DNA of 45,881 nucleotides from Bacilli bacterium (GCA_017405445.1 JAFRAK010000001.1:1-45881); one strand, 5' to 3'; shown: positions 7,425 to 15,189, counted from the stretch's first letter. Numbers and translations are program-made. Notes: generated by a model not told the origin, from the sequence alone.

Positions 7425-8195
7425 TTATTTTAAAACTTCAATTTTATATAATCCCATATATGTATTATCTATAAATAATTCTATTATATGATTATTTTCA
7501 TATCTTGTGTTATTGCTATCTTCTAATGCATTAATCTTAGTTAATAGGTATCTACTACTTGGTTCCATTCCCATAATTGATATAACATTATCTCTAACAT
7601 TTTTTCCTGGTGAAAGAAGTTCTAAATGTAACATATAATTATCATTTATTTCCACTTTCATTCTTCCATCTGATCTTGTAATTCTGTTATTAGAGTCTTT
7701 TAAATTATCAAATAAATATATGTTAATAGGAATATTATTTTTTCTATTTTCTTTATTCATCTTGTAATTGATTCTTAAGGTTGGAAACTTCGTACATATC
7801 AATGAATATATGTGATATGACTTATCATTATAAATCATTATTTTAAACTCATAATTTCCAATTTTTTCTTCACTTAATTCATCTTTTAAGATAGCTATTT
7901 TTGTATTATTATTTGACTTATATTTAACACTTGGATTATATGAATTATTACTATCACTTATAATTGAATAATATATTGTACTCTTACTTTCATCTATTAT
8001 TAATTCATATTCATTAAAATAAATATTATCTACTTTTAAATTTAAATCTTCACTTCGATTATTTACAATACTATCCCATTTATCTTTACTTATGCTAAGA
8101 CTATTATAATTTTCTGTCTTAAATATTATAAGCAAAGCTATTACTATTATTGAAGTAAAAGCACATATAATAATTAATATTTTATTCTTATTCAT
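7425..8195 (-). CDS. CotH-like protein, short form
   Basis: 256 residues with an N-terminal transmembrane anchor (ILIIICAFTSIIVIALLII). The segment FPTLRINYKMN...IPINIYLFD resembles the strand that opens CotH domains, and the C-terminal IELFIDNTYMGLYKIEVLK resembles the CotH motif 'v-l-fiNgeYwGlY-l-E'. A weak RMKVEI...LHLELLSP...RDNVI segment lies where CotH has R-N-S-W...LR. CotH proteins are atypical protein kinases, usually 350-600 residues. This one stops just after the GLY motif and lacks the C-terminal half, so it is a truncated or degenerate relative. The assignment rests mainly on context: VTC-domain, DUF4956 and CotH genes commonly cluster. It starts 1 nt after the DUF4956 stop. Confidence 0.5.
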   Translation of the reverse strand: MNKNKILIIICAFTSIIVIALLIIFKTENYNSLSISKDKWDSIVNNRSEDLNLKVDNIYFNEYELIIDESKSTIYYSIISDSNNSYNPSVKYKSNNNTKIAILKDELSEEKIGNYEFKIMIYNDKSYHIYSLICTKFPTLRINYKMNKENRKNNIPINIYLFDNLKDSNNRITRSDGRMKVEINDNYMLHLELLSPGKNVRDNVISIMGMEPSSRYLLTKINALEDSNNTRYENNHIIELFIDNTYMGLYKIEVLK

Positions 8196-8196
8196 C

Positions 8197-8859
8197 CTAT
8201 ACTATATCATCTGCATCGTATTCAATGATTGAATACTTGTCTATTGCTTTATTTTTGGATAGTATTTTATTTAATTCTTTAATATCTTTATATAAAAATT
8301 CAATTACATAATCATATCCCTTTGAAGTATAATTTCTAGATTTTATTTTATAATTTACCTTTTTCTCATCAAGTATTTTTTCTAATTCACTTTCAAAGTC
8401 TTCTCTAGAATGTAGTATTAATACATATGGCTTTCTTCCAAAATTAACATGATCAAGTATTATTAATAGTATTGTAACAAATACACTAGTTATTACTCCA
8501 ACAACATATAACTGACATCCACATACAATTCCAACAAATACACTCCATAAAAGATATACCATATCAACAGGATCTTTAACTGCTGTTCTAAATCTTATGA
8601 TGGCAAGAGCTCCAATCGTACCTAATGTTATAACTATGTTTGATTGTAAACATAATATTATCATTGAAATAAAGAATGGTAATACCGCTACTGAAATGTT
8701 AAAAGATTTATTATAAAAAGACCTATGTGATATAAATCTATATACTATAAACTCGTAAACTGATAATACTAATGTCATTATCAGTACTGCGACTATTACT
8801 GATGTTGTAATAGCATTACTTGAAAATGAATTTGTTATATTTTCTATTATATTTTGCAT
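8197..8859 (-). CDS. DUF4956-family membrane protein
   Basis: 220 residues with four hydrophobic segments in the first ~130 (TSVIVAVLIMTLVLSVYEFIV, ISVAVLPFFISMIILCL, IVITLGTIGALAIIRFRTAVKDP, LYVVGVITSVFVTILLIIL). A soluble C-terminal domain follows. The sequence GALAIIRFRTAVKDPVDMVYLLW is characteristic of DUF4956. The family regularly neighbours VTC-type polyphosphate polymerase domains and CotH genes, as here, and is presumed to work with them at the membrane; its biochemical role is unknown. The gene is 11 nt downstream of the VTC gene. Confidence 0.88.
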   Translation of the reverse strand: MQNIIENITNSFSSNAITTSVIVAVLIMTLVLSVYEFIVYRFISHRSFYNKSFNISVAVLPFFISMIILCLQSNIVITLGTIGALAIIRFRTAVKDPVDMVYLLWSVFVGIVCGCQLYVVGVITSVFVTILLIILDHVNFGRKPYVLILHSREDFESELEKILDEKKVNYKIKSRNYTSKGYDYVIEFLYKDIKELNKILSKNKAIDKYSIIEYDADDIV

Positions 8860-8870
8860 TTTTTATTCTC

Positions 8871-9599
8871 CTATCTCATATATGAATCAACTATTTTTCT
8901 TCCAAAATAATACTTTGAAAAAGATGTTTGATTCATACTATTCAATTCTAATATATTTTTTATGTATGATGGCAAGATATGATCAAATTTAACCTCTAAT
9001 AAATTCATATTGCTTGGCATTATATAGAATTTTCTATAATCATTATCCAAAAATTTATCTAATTCATATGATGCTGAAATTTTCATATCAAATGTAACTC
9101 TAACATTAGATATTTCTTCAACATAAGCAATTCTTTCATAATCAATGATTATCTCTGGATGATAACCATTTTTCATCATATCAACTGCTAACTCTTTTAT
9201 TAATTTTTTACTTGTCTCATAAACTAATTCTTCAATATTTCCAGATACAATCAGGTTATATTCTTCTACTGTTAGCTTACAAGTTTTTTTTCTACCACCT
9301 GTATCTAATTTTTCTTTCTTTTCTAATTTTATGTAGGTTAAATCATCTCCATAATATCTAATTCTCCATTTATATTTGATACCGAGTCCTGCTAGATTTC
9401 CATATAAACTATCATTTCTATAATTATCGAAATATAATGAATGAATTAAATATCTACCATATGATGGTGTATGTGGATCTAGTTCTAAAATCTTAGATAC
9501 TCTTTCTTTCATAGAACTAAGTTCTTGATTTCTTAACAAGTATTTCCACTCGCTACGATATTTACTTATTTTAATCACCAATCCTTTACTATTATTCAT
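8871..9599 (-). CDS. VTC-domain (polyphosphate polymerase-like) protein
   Basis: 242 residues with the VTC fold signatures. These are an early basic segment (SKYRSEWKYLL), SLYFDNYRNDSLY, the charged strand GIKYKWRIRYYG, KLEKKEKLDTGGRKKTCKLT, and a late EVKFDHILPSYI. In yeast Vtc4 these lysines and arginines line a tunnel that makes polyphosphate from ATP; in bacteria the substrate is unproven. The ATG at 9599 has no Shine-Dalgarno. A GTG at 9578 (residue 8, AAAGG 4 nt upstream) is the more likely start and matches the usual beginning of the domain. It is the first gene of a six-gene operon under a response-regulator box (9658-9674). Confidence 0.88.
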   Translation of the reverse strand: MNNSKGLVIKISKYRSEWKYLLRNQELSSMKERVSKILELDPHTPSYGRYLIHSLYFDNYRNDSLYGNLAGLGIKYKWRIRYYGDDLTYIKLEKKEKLDTGGRKKTCKLTVEEYNLIVSGNIEELVYETSKKLIKELAVDMMKNGYHPEIIIDYERIAYVEEISNVRVTFDMKISASYELDKFLDNDYRKFYIMPSNMNLLEVKFDHILPSYIKNILELNSMNQTSFSKYYFGRKIVDSYMR

Positions 9600-9641
9600 T
9601 ACAATATATTATTAAAATATTGTTTTTCCCCTTTCGCTATA

Positions 9642-9674
9642 ATCATATATGTTAAAACTTAAATGAAAATTAAA
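9642..9674 (-). promoter_or_regulatory. Response-regulator box promoter of the VTC operon
   Basis: On the minus strand: TTTAAT (9674-9669), 5 nt, TTTAAG (9663-9658), 10 nt, then -10 TATGAT (9647-9642). There is no -35 hexamer; the direct repeat with 11-bp period takes its place. The upstream half-site overlaps the stop codon of the preceding operon. Same geometry as at 11955-11987, 12133-12165 and 14094-14126. Confidence 0.75.
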
Positions 9675-10068
9675 TTATTTTAAAAATATAATTTTTTTTA
9701 ATATTTATTATGTAAAGAATAATACCTGCAATAATTAATACTACACCAGCATATAAATATATCTTTAAATACATATTAGTTGTTCCATATATATCTAAAA
9801 CCCCTTTTAGTATCGATCCTACTGTCAAAGTTATTATTCCATTATTATATAAACAACTACCCATTTTACTAGGAACAATCTTTGTAAAATATATAATTGT
9901 ATTAATTAATAATCCTAGTATTAAAGGTATTAAAAATGCATAAATCATATAATTTGAAATAACTCCAAAACTAAAATGTTCATATATTTGTCCAAATACT
10001 AAAATAAAAATTGTAAAAAATATATATTTGATTATAGTTCTTTTAATATCCAATATAGACAATATCAC
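9670..10068 (-). CDS. Small four-helix membrane protein
   Basis: 132 residues with about four transmembrane helices (IIKYIFFTIFILVFGQI, YMIYAFLIPLILGLLINTI, GIITLTVGSILKGVLDI, LYAGVVLIIAGIILYII) and a short basic tail. No family recognised. The start is GTG at 10068, with GGAG five nt upstream; the gene overlaps the NAGPA-domain gene by 26 bp, so it is translationally coupled to it. It is the last gene of the GtrA-type glycosyltransferase operon and probably serves the same envelope pathway. Confidence 0.72.
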   Translation of the reverse strand: MILSILDIKRTIIKYIFFTIFILVFGQIYEHFSFGVISNYMIYAFLIPLILGLLINTIIYFTKIVPSKMGSCLYNNGIITLTVGSILKGVLDIYGTTNMYLKIYLYAGVVLIIAGIILYIINIKKNYIFKII

Positions 10069-10924
10069 TCACACTCCTTTCAGAAGTTCCTCTACCACTA
10101 GTAGTAGGATTATTTATAACTTTTCCGTTAAAATACATTGTTGATGATCCTCCACCATCTAAATTATAAGCAGTTACACATCCAATATTTTTCATAAATT
10201 CTGCTAACTCTAGTAATGATAAACCTTCACTATCATTACTTCTTCCATCAGATACTACGAAAATAATAGTTCCATCTTTAAGAACTCCTATTGCAGTTCT
10301 TGGATTACTTGCCATAGCTTTTCCTACTTCATCATTTGCATCTACAGATATTTTTCCATTTATTATTAATCCTGGTCCGAATGATAAGATATTGTAAGCA
10401 CCTTTTTCTAATAAATTTTCTAAAGATATATCTGATTCATTTATTATTTCCATAGTTCCATCTTCATATATAACAAGATCTTCTTTACCACTTACTGCTA
10501 TGTTTCTATAAATAACTCCATTTTTTAAAACATATCCTTTTTCTTGTGCTCCATAATAATCTCCATTTATTGCAAGTATAGCATTATTATCTTCTGCTAT
10601 TGTACTTGTCTTTGCTGTAACGTTTTTACCATAACTATTATTAGCTAATGCTGTTTTTAATAATTCACTATCTCCCTTAATACTTGCTACGTATATCGTC
10701 GTATCTTTTTCTCTATATGTTTTAAGTTCTATATCTACATTTTCATCTTTATAAGTTGTTTCTGTTATAGTTTTTTCACTATCAGATGGTTCTATTAATG
10801 TTTTATTTTTAGAGCTATTATTTGCAACTTGATATACTTCACTCAAAACAAAAGTATTTAGTAAAACAAATATTGTAAATATAGACAAAATGGATAAATA
10901 ACATATATTAAATATTTTTTTCAT
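10043..10924 (-). CDS. NAGPA-domain phosphodiester glycosidase family protein
   Basis: 293 residues with an N-terminal signal or anchor (ICYLSILSIFTIFVLLNTFVLS). The domain from about residue 65 shows the family's marks: NGDYYG (about 118), KNGVIYRN, NPRTAIGVLKDGTIIFVVSDGR (about 207-228) and the highly conserved NLDGGGSSTMYFNG (about 254-267), ending ERSVSDIVYI. Relatives include the mammalian uncovering enzyme, which removes GlcNAc from phosphodiesters, and bacterial exopolysaccharide/teichoic-acid-associated proteins. It probably acts outside the membrane on a sugar-phosphate bond. The gene overlaps the glycosyltransferase gene by 17 bp, with GGAGG inside that gene. Confidence 0.92.
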   Translation of the reverse strand: MKKIFNICYLSILSIFTIFVLLNTFVLSEVYQVANNSSKNKTLIEPSDSEKTITETTYKDENVDIELKTYREKDTTIYVASIKGDSELLKTALANNSYGKNVTAKTSTIAEDNNAILAINGDYYGAQEKGYVLKNGVIYRNIAVSGKEDLVIYEDGTMEIINESDISLENLLEKGAYNILSFGPGLIINGKISVDANDEVGKAMASNPRTAIGVLKDGTIIFVVSDGRSNDSEGLSLLELAEFMKNIGCVTAYNLDGGGSSTMYFNGKVINNPTTSGRGTSERSVSDIVYIGY

Positions 10925-11933
10925 TTACTTGCTCACCTCCAATAAATATTATCTTCTTTTGAATTATATAACTAATGCTAAATAATAATATTTCTGTTAA
11001 TATTTTTGCAATTACTTTATTTAATCCTATATAAACTAATCCATTTAATATTAGTGTATTAAATACCAAGATAGTTATAGCAAGTAATATATATTTGATA
11101 GCAGATTTCTCACTATTCTTGCGAAATACAATTTTCTTGTTAAAGTTATAATTAAATGTTGCACTTATAATTCTAGCTAGTATATTTGATATAGTTAAAT
11201 TTATAAAAAGACTAAATATTATAAATAGAAAATAATCAATTAAGAAACTACATAACGATGATAATGAGAATTTAAATATTTCTTTATAAATTCTAAACGA
11301 ATCCTTAAATGCATTAAAATGACTGCCAGAATTATCATCAATATATATTGTTTCAATTTCTATTTCTTTAGCTTGTATATTATTTCTTTTTAGATTGAGT
11401 AACATATTCATTTCATATTCATATCTTTCGCCTTCAACTTCCAACATGTAATCTATTAAATTACTATGAAAACATCTAAGTCCTGTTTGAGTATCATATA
11501 TATCAGTACCACTTATTAGATTAAATATTTTTCTTGTTATAGCATTACCTAATTTACTTCTTAAAGGAGTTTTTTCATTTCTAATTCTTTTACCTAATGC
11601 TAAATTATTATTATTTTTAAAAATATAATCACATAGTTTTTTAGCATCTACCACTCTATGTTGTCCATCACTATCTACAGTTACAACTATACTTTCTTTG
11701 TAATTATCTTTTATATACTTAAGTCCTGTTTTTAAAGCATGTCCTTTACCTTGATTTTCATCGTAGTTTATAACTTTCGCATACTTCTTACATTCATCAA
11801 ATATATTGTTATATTTTTCACCGCTTCCATCATTTACTACAACGTTAATAAAATTATTATTATTTAGTTCTTTAACTAATTTAATTATTTTATCATCTGG
11901 TTCGAATGATGGAATTAATGCAATATAATTCAT
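10908..11933 (-). CDS. GT2 glycosyltransferase with GtrA-like membrane domain
   Basis: 341 residues. The N-terminal GT-A domain (1-210) starts YIALIPSFEPDDKI and has VVVNDGSG and the metal-binding TVDSDGQH (DxD equivalent, about 85-92), as in polyprenyl-phosphate glycosyltransferases. The C-terminal part (about 225-335) has four membrane helices with the GtrA pattern (FSLSSLCSFLIDYFLF, NYNFNKKIVFRK). Fusions of this kind make and flip polyprenyl-linked sugars used to decorate wall polymers. First gene of a three-gene operon, with GAAAGGAGG 6 nt upstream and a response-regulator box promoter at 11955-11987. Confidence 0.93.
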   Translation of the reverse strand: MNYIALIPSFEPDDKIIKLVKELNNNNFINVVVNDGSGEKYNNIFDECKKYAKVINYDENQGKGHALKTGLKYIKDNYKESIVVTVDSDGQHRVVDAKKLCDYIFKNNNNLALGKRIRNEKTPLRSKLGNAITRKIFNLISGTDIYDTQTGLRCFHSNLIDYMLEVEGERYEYEMNMLLNLKRNNIQAKEIEIETIYIDDNSGSHFNAFKDSFRIYKEIFKFSLSSLCSFLIDYFLFIIFSLFINLTISNILARIISATFNYNFNKKIVFRKNSEKSAIKYILLAITILVFNTLILNGLVYIGLNKVIAKILTEILLFSISYIIQKKIIFIGGEQVNEKNI

Positions 11934-11954
11934 CTAATTCCTCCTTTCGCTATA

Positions 11955-11987
11955 ATCATAACCGTTTAAACTTAAATAAAAATTAAA
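11955..11987 (-). promoter_or_regulatory. Response-regulator box promoter of the GtrA-type operon
   Basis: Minus strand: TTTAAT (11987-11982), 5 nt, TTTAAG (11976-11971), 10 nt, -10 TATGAT (11960-11955), followed by TATAGCG exactly as in the VTC operon promoter. The box overlaps the foot of the small-RNA terminator by a few bases. Confidence 0.75.
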
Positions 11988-12018
11988 AAATACAACTTGT
12001 TTGTAAGTTGTATTTTTT
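11985..12018. terminator. Strong bidirectional-type terminator of the small RNA
   Basis: A perfect 14-bp stem (AAAAAATACAACTT at 11985-11998 with its complement at 12005-12018) has a 6-nt loop and U-rich strands on both sides. In minus direction it ends the transcript from the 12133 promoter. Confidence 0.85.
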
Positions 12019-12126
12019 CTTAATTATTCTATATAATTCCTCCTTCACATTATTTGTTATCTATTAAAAAAATTGTTATATTCATTTCAATTTTTATACT
12101 TAATTAATCATCTATCACTTCCTTAC
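11985..12126 (-). ncRNA. Candidate small regulatory RNA, csRNA-like
   Basis: A complete transcription unit without a gene: a response-regulator box (12149-12165), 10-nt spacer, -10 TATTAT (12138-12133), then about 140 nt ending in the perfect terminator at 12018-11985. The transcript has two Shine-Dalgarno-like stretches, AAGGAAGUG near its 5' end and GAAGGAGG near 12045-12038. Only minute frames follow them (ATG-ATT-AAT-TAA; none after the second). Streptococcal CiaR controls small csRNAs from the same kind of box, and these carry such anti-ribosome-binding or mimic segments. The function here is inference; a decayed small gene is the alternative. Confidence 0.55.
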
Positions 12127-12132
12127 ATTTCC

Positions 12133-12165
12133 ATAATAGTACTCTTATATTAAATGAAAATTAAA
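12133..12165 (-). promoter_or_regulatory. Response-regulator box promoter of the small RNA
   Basis: Minus strand: TTTAAT (12165-12160), 5 nt (TTTCA), TTTAAT (12154-12149), 10 nt, -10 TATTAT (12138-12133). The second half-site is TTTAAT rather than TTTAAG; otherwise the geometry is identical to the three gene promoters. Confidence 0.7.
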
Positions 12166-12169
12166 TAAC

Positions 12170-12196
12170 AAAAAAAACAGAATTTTTTTATTCTGT
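12170..12196 (-). terminator. Terminator of the two-component operon
   Basis: The stem ACAGAAT/ATTCTGT (12177-12183 with 12190-12196) is followed in minus direction by eight T. It begins right after the kinase stop codon. Confidence 0.85.
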
Positions 12197-13396
12197 TTAT
12201 AGTTTGATTGTAAATGTTGTATATCCATTTTTGCAATTTACTGATATTTTTCCATTATAGTTTTCTATAATATTTTTAGCTATTGCAAGACCTAGACCAT
12301 ATCTATTTTCTTTTCTATTTCTAGATTTATCTCCTCTATAAAATCTATCGAATATTTTTTCTCTTTCACTTATTGGAATTTCTTCTCCTTTATTGATAAC
12401 ATCCAATATAATATTATTCTTTTCTTTATAGAGTTTTATTTTAATTGTACTTTTCTTTTCACTATGTTTAATAGCATTATCAACTAAAATATTTACAACC
12501 TCTTTTATTTGTTCTGGATCACATTTATACGAAATATCTTTTGTTATTTCTGATTCTATATTTATATCTTGTTCAAATGCTAAACTTTCAAATGTTAATG
12601 ACCTGTTTTCAACTATTTTTGATAAATTTTCAATTGATAAATCATTATTGTGTATTTTTTCAGTTCTTGATAGCTCTAATAATTTCTTAACTAAATTATC
12701 CATTCTTTCTGTTTCACTTTTAATATTATTCAGATACTTTTTTTCTTTTGGACTTTTTTCTAAGCTTTCAGCACTAGCAAGTATTACTGCAATAGGAGTT
12801 TTTAATTCATGTGATGCATCATAAATAAAATTCTTTTGCTTTTCGAATGATTCTTCCACTGGTTTTGCCAACCAATTTGTTAGTAACTTAGATATAATTA
12901 CAATGAAACATTCTAGTAGAAGTATTATTATTATTGAGGATATTAAAGCCATATTCAAAATATTTCGTGTAATATCATTTTTTACTATTAATAGGTTACC
13001 CTCTCTATTTGTTGAGAAAACATATTTATCAAAATATAAGTTTCCTGTAAATCCATCTTTTGTATCTTTTATTTTACTTATATTAAGATTTCTTATTATA
13101 CTACTTATCTCCTCCTTTGATATTTCATTATCTGTATAGTTTTCTATATTTTGAATATTACCATAACTATCAAATGATACCTTGTAAGCATCTAATCCAA
13201 CAAACATCGGTGCTTTATTGTCTTTAGGAAATTTATTATTCCTATTATCAACATTTTCCATTCTCATAATATTATCAACTAATCTAGATTCTTCACTATG
13301 ATATAGTGATACATTAAAAGCAATCATACCTACTAATAAAAAAACTGAAAATATAGATACTAGAAGTATGAATGTCTTACTCTTCAGATTCTTCAT
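12197..13396 (-). CDS. Sensor histidine kinase
   Basis: 399 residues. TM1 about 8-30, an extracytoplasmic sensor region of about 115 residues (31-145) and TM2 about 147-170. A HisKA domain follows with the phospho-acceptor H196 in FIYDASHELKTPIAV. Then comes an HATPase_c domain with N box DNAIKH, G1 box RFYRGDKSRN and G2 box YGLGLAIAKNII. It should autophosphorylate in response to an envelope signal and phosphorylate the regulator encoded just upstream, whose frame it overlaps by 20 bp. The small extracellular domain has no known fold I recognise. Overall layout resembles CiaH/PhoR-type kinases. Confidence 0.95.
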   Translation of the reverse strand: MKNLKSKTFILLVSIFSVFLLVGMIAFNVSLYHSEESRLVDNIMRMENVDNRNNKFPKDNKAPMFVGLDAYKVSFDSYGNIQNIENYTDNEISKEEISSIIRNLNISKIKDTKDGFTGNLYFDKYVFSTNREGNLLIVKNDITRNILNMALISSIIIILLLECFIVIISKLLTNWLAKPVEESFEKQKNFIYDASHELKTPIAVILASAESLEKSPKEKKYLNNIKSETERMDNLVKKLLELSRTEKIHNNDLSIENLSKIVENRSLTFESLAFEQDINIESEITKDISYKCDPEQIKEVVNILVDNAIKHSEKKSTIKIKLYKEKNNIILDVINKGEEIPISEREKIFDRFYRGDKSRNRKENRYGLGLAIAKNIIENYNGKISVNCKNGYTTFTIKL

Positions 13397-14075
13397 TTGT
13401 TACCTCCAATCTATATCCAACACCTCTTAATGCTTTGATATTAACTTTTGATCCAATTGATTTTAATTTTTTTCTAATAAACGAAATATATGCTTCCAAA
13501 TTGTTTGATATGCTATCATTATCTATACCCCAAATGTTTTCATATATTATTTCTTTAGGTACTATTTGATTTTTATTGTTTATAAGTAGTTCTAATATTT
13601 GAAATTCTTTATGAATAAGTTCTATTTGTTCTCCTGTTATATTTGAACTTACATATGAACTTTTAATATTTAATTTAATATCTCCAAATTCAATATAATC
13701 TTTATTTTTAACACTTGTATCTTTTCTGAGTTGAATATTTACTCTAGCAACTAATTCATCCATATGAAAAGGTTTAGTCAAATAATCATCGGCACCTCCA
13801 GTTAAGCCTGTTAATTTGTCATCTATTTCTCCTCTAGCAGTTAACATTAGTATTTTAGATTTAATATCATTTTCTTTTATTTCTTCTAATATTTGAAAAC
13901 CATCTTTATATGGTAGCATCACATCTAATATTATTAAATCATATATATTTGTTAAAGCATTATAAGAACCATCTTCTCCATCCAATGAAACATCTACATC
14001 ATATTTTTCCTTTTTTAATCTATCTTTAATAAGATCTGCTATTTTTTCTTCATCTTCTATAACTAAAACTCTCAT
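13377..14075 (-). CDS. OmpR/PhoB-family response regulator
   Basis: 232 residues. The receiver domain (1-120) has the acidic pocket E7-D8, phospho-acceptor D51 (LIILDVMLPYKDG), the T/S position LMLTA and K in YLTKPF. The winged-helix DNA-binding domain (about 135-226) has IELIHKEFQILELLINN, VPKEIIYENIWG, NNLEAYISFIRKKL and IKALRGVGYRL. Regulators of this family bind direct repeats on one face of DNA. Four promoters nearby, including its own (14094-14126), carry such repeats, so autoregulation is likely. The -10 is only ~18 bp before the ATG, so the leader is very short. It is co-transcribed with the kinase. Confidence 0.96.
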   Translation of the reverse strand: MRVLVIEDEEKIADLIKDRLKKEKYDVDVSLDGEDGSYNALTNIYDLIILDVMLPYKDGFQILEEIKENDIKSKILMLTARGEIDDKLTGLTGGADDYLTKPFHMDELVARVNIQLRKDTSVKNKDYIEFGDIKLNIKSSYVSSNITGEQIELIHKEFQILELLINNKNQIVPKEIIYENIWGIDNDSISNNLEAYISFIRKKLKSIGSKVNIKALRGVGYRLEVTNEESEE

Positions 14076-14093
14076 TTCATCACTTCCAAAACA

Positions 14094-14126
14094 AATATAA
14101 CTTTTAAAACTTAAATAAACATTAAA
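14094..14126 (-). promoter_or_regulatory. Response-regulator box promoter of the two-component operon (autoregulation)
   Basis: Minus strand: TTTAAT (14126-14121), 5 nt, TTTAAG (14115-14110), 10 nt, -10 TATATT (14099-14094). Transcription would start ~12 nt before the regulator's ATG. Confidence 0.72.
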
Positions 14127-14191
14127 TATTACTATAATAATTATACCATATAAAAAGCAAGATTTTTCTCTCGACTTACTTAATCATAATC

Positions 14192-14267
14192 TTACTAAAT
14201 TTAGAACAATCAAAAAGACTAGAAATATCTTTCTAATCTCTATCGTAATATCTTAATCTTCCGATTA
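14192..14267 (-). repeat. Copy B of the 77-bp GNAA-hairpin/terminator repeat
   Basis: It differs from copy A (4569-4645) by one C/T change and one A. The hairpin is at 14217-14238, followed in minus direction by five T. The stop codon (TAA, 14265-14267) of the upstream gene lies in the first bases of the repeat, so the element begins exactly at the gene's end. It terminates that gene just ahead of the two-component operon promoter. Confidence 0.78.
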
Positions 14268-14993
14268 GCTAATAAGTTCTACTTTAACTGCATCAATTTG
14301 TGGTGGTTTAGATGTTTCTACCATTCCACTAAAGGTTATTCTTACATTATTACCTTTAACATTGAAATCGTTTGTTCCATTTGTTGGTCTTGTTATTTTT
14401 ACAACAACTTTATCTTTTTCCTTAAATGATTGGCAATCTTTTAACACTTCAACTGTTATAGAGTTTTCTTTTGCTTCAATGATTGTTGCTTCAAAGACTT
14501 CTTTAGATTCTTTAAATTCAATCATATTATGTTCTTTAATATAATTTATATAATCTACACCACAACAATCTTTAAACACCTTATCAAAAAAGTTATTTTG
14601 ATTATTTTCATTATTATCAATTAATCCAATTATTACTTTTCTATTGTTATCATCGGTATAACTATATGCGTAATTTGATAAATTCACTGCATTCTTTGTT
14701 AAAAATTCATTTATTCTATTTTGAATATCTTTATATGTCGGTTCTATTTCCACATGAATATCTTTAGTGTGAGTATCAATCTTCCCACCTATTTTTATTC
14801 CTAAAATTTTAAGTTCCCATCCATCTTCGTATCCAGTAGAAGATTTTTCACTTAAGCGATGAATTTTTGTATATTGATATAACACTGCATTATATTCTAC
14901 TGAGCCACCATCTTTTATTCGATTGGGTATTGGTATTAACATTAAGATAAAAACTACAATTGCTACAATAATTATTATTTTTTTCTTTTTCAT
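14265..14993 (-). CDS. Membrane-anchored extracytoplasmic protein of unknown function
   Basis: 242 residues. One N-terminal helix (IIIIVAIVVFILMLIPIP) is followed by RIKDGGSVEYNAVLYQYTKIHRL, a segment widespread in Bacillota proteins of unknown function in which D-G-G-T/S-V-E-Y-x-A is conserved. The middle has ILGIKIGGKIDTH. The C-terminal 90 residues (EATIIEAKENSITVEVLK..., KDKVVVKI, VRITFSGMVETSKPPQIDAVKVELI) form an OB-like small beta-domain, as seen in DUF3221-type proteins. The product would face the outside. It is a single gene ending in repeat copy B; a TATAAT at 15013-15018 may be its -10. Confidence 0.75.
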   Translation of the reverse strand: MKKKKIIIIVAIVVFILMLIPIPNRIKDGGSVEYNAVLYQYTKIHRLSEKSSTGYEDGWELKILGIKIGGKIDTHTKDIHVEIEPTYKDIQNRINEFLTKNAVNLSNYAYSYTDDNNRKVIIGLIDNNENNQNNFFDKVFKDCCGVDYINYIKEHNMIEFKESKEVFEATIIEAKENSITVEVLKDCQSFKEKDKVVVKITRPTNGTNDFNVKGNNVRITFSGMVETSKPPQIDAVKVELIS

Positions 14994-15163
14994 AAGTTCT
15001 CCTACATCTTTATTATACTACATAATTATTAAGTATTATCATCAACTTAAATCATCGTAAGATTACTATTTTATGATTAAAAGTAAAGATGTTGCATAGG
15101 AATGTCAACCACTAAATGCTAAAGATATGATATCAATGACATTATCTATTATCTAATTTTTAA

Positions 15164-15189
15164 TAAAAAAAATACCTAATTTAGGTATT
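15164..15189 (-). terminator. Terminator of the ADP-ribosylglycohydrolase gene
   Basis: The stem AATACCT/AGGTATT (15171-15177 with 15183-15189) is followed in minus direction by a run of T (plus-strand A at 15164-15172). It overlaps the stop codon. Confidence 0.75.

Noticed and set aside
12065-12120. Small frames (such as ATG-ATT-AAT-TAA) in the small-RNA body as a leader peptide.
   Set aside because: Three codons only, without a fitting downstream gene in the same transcript because a strong terminator follows.
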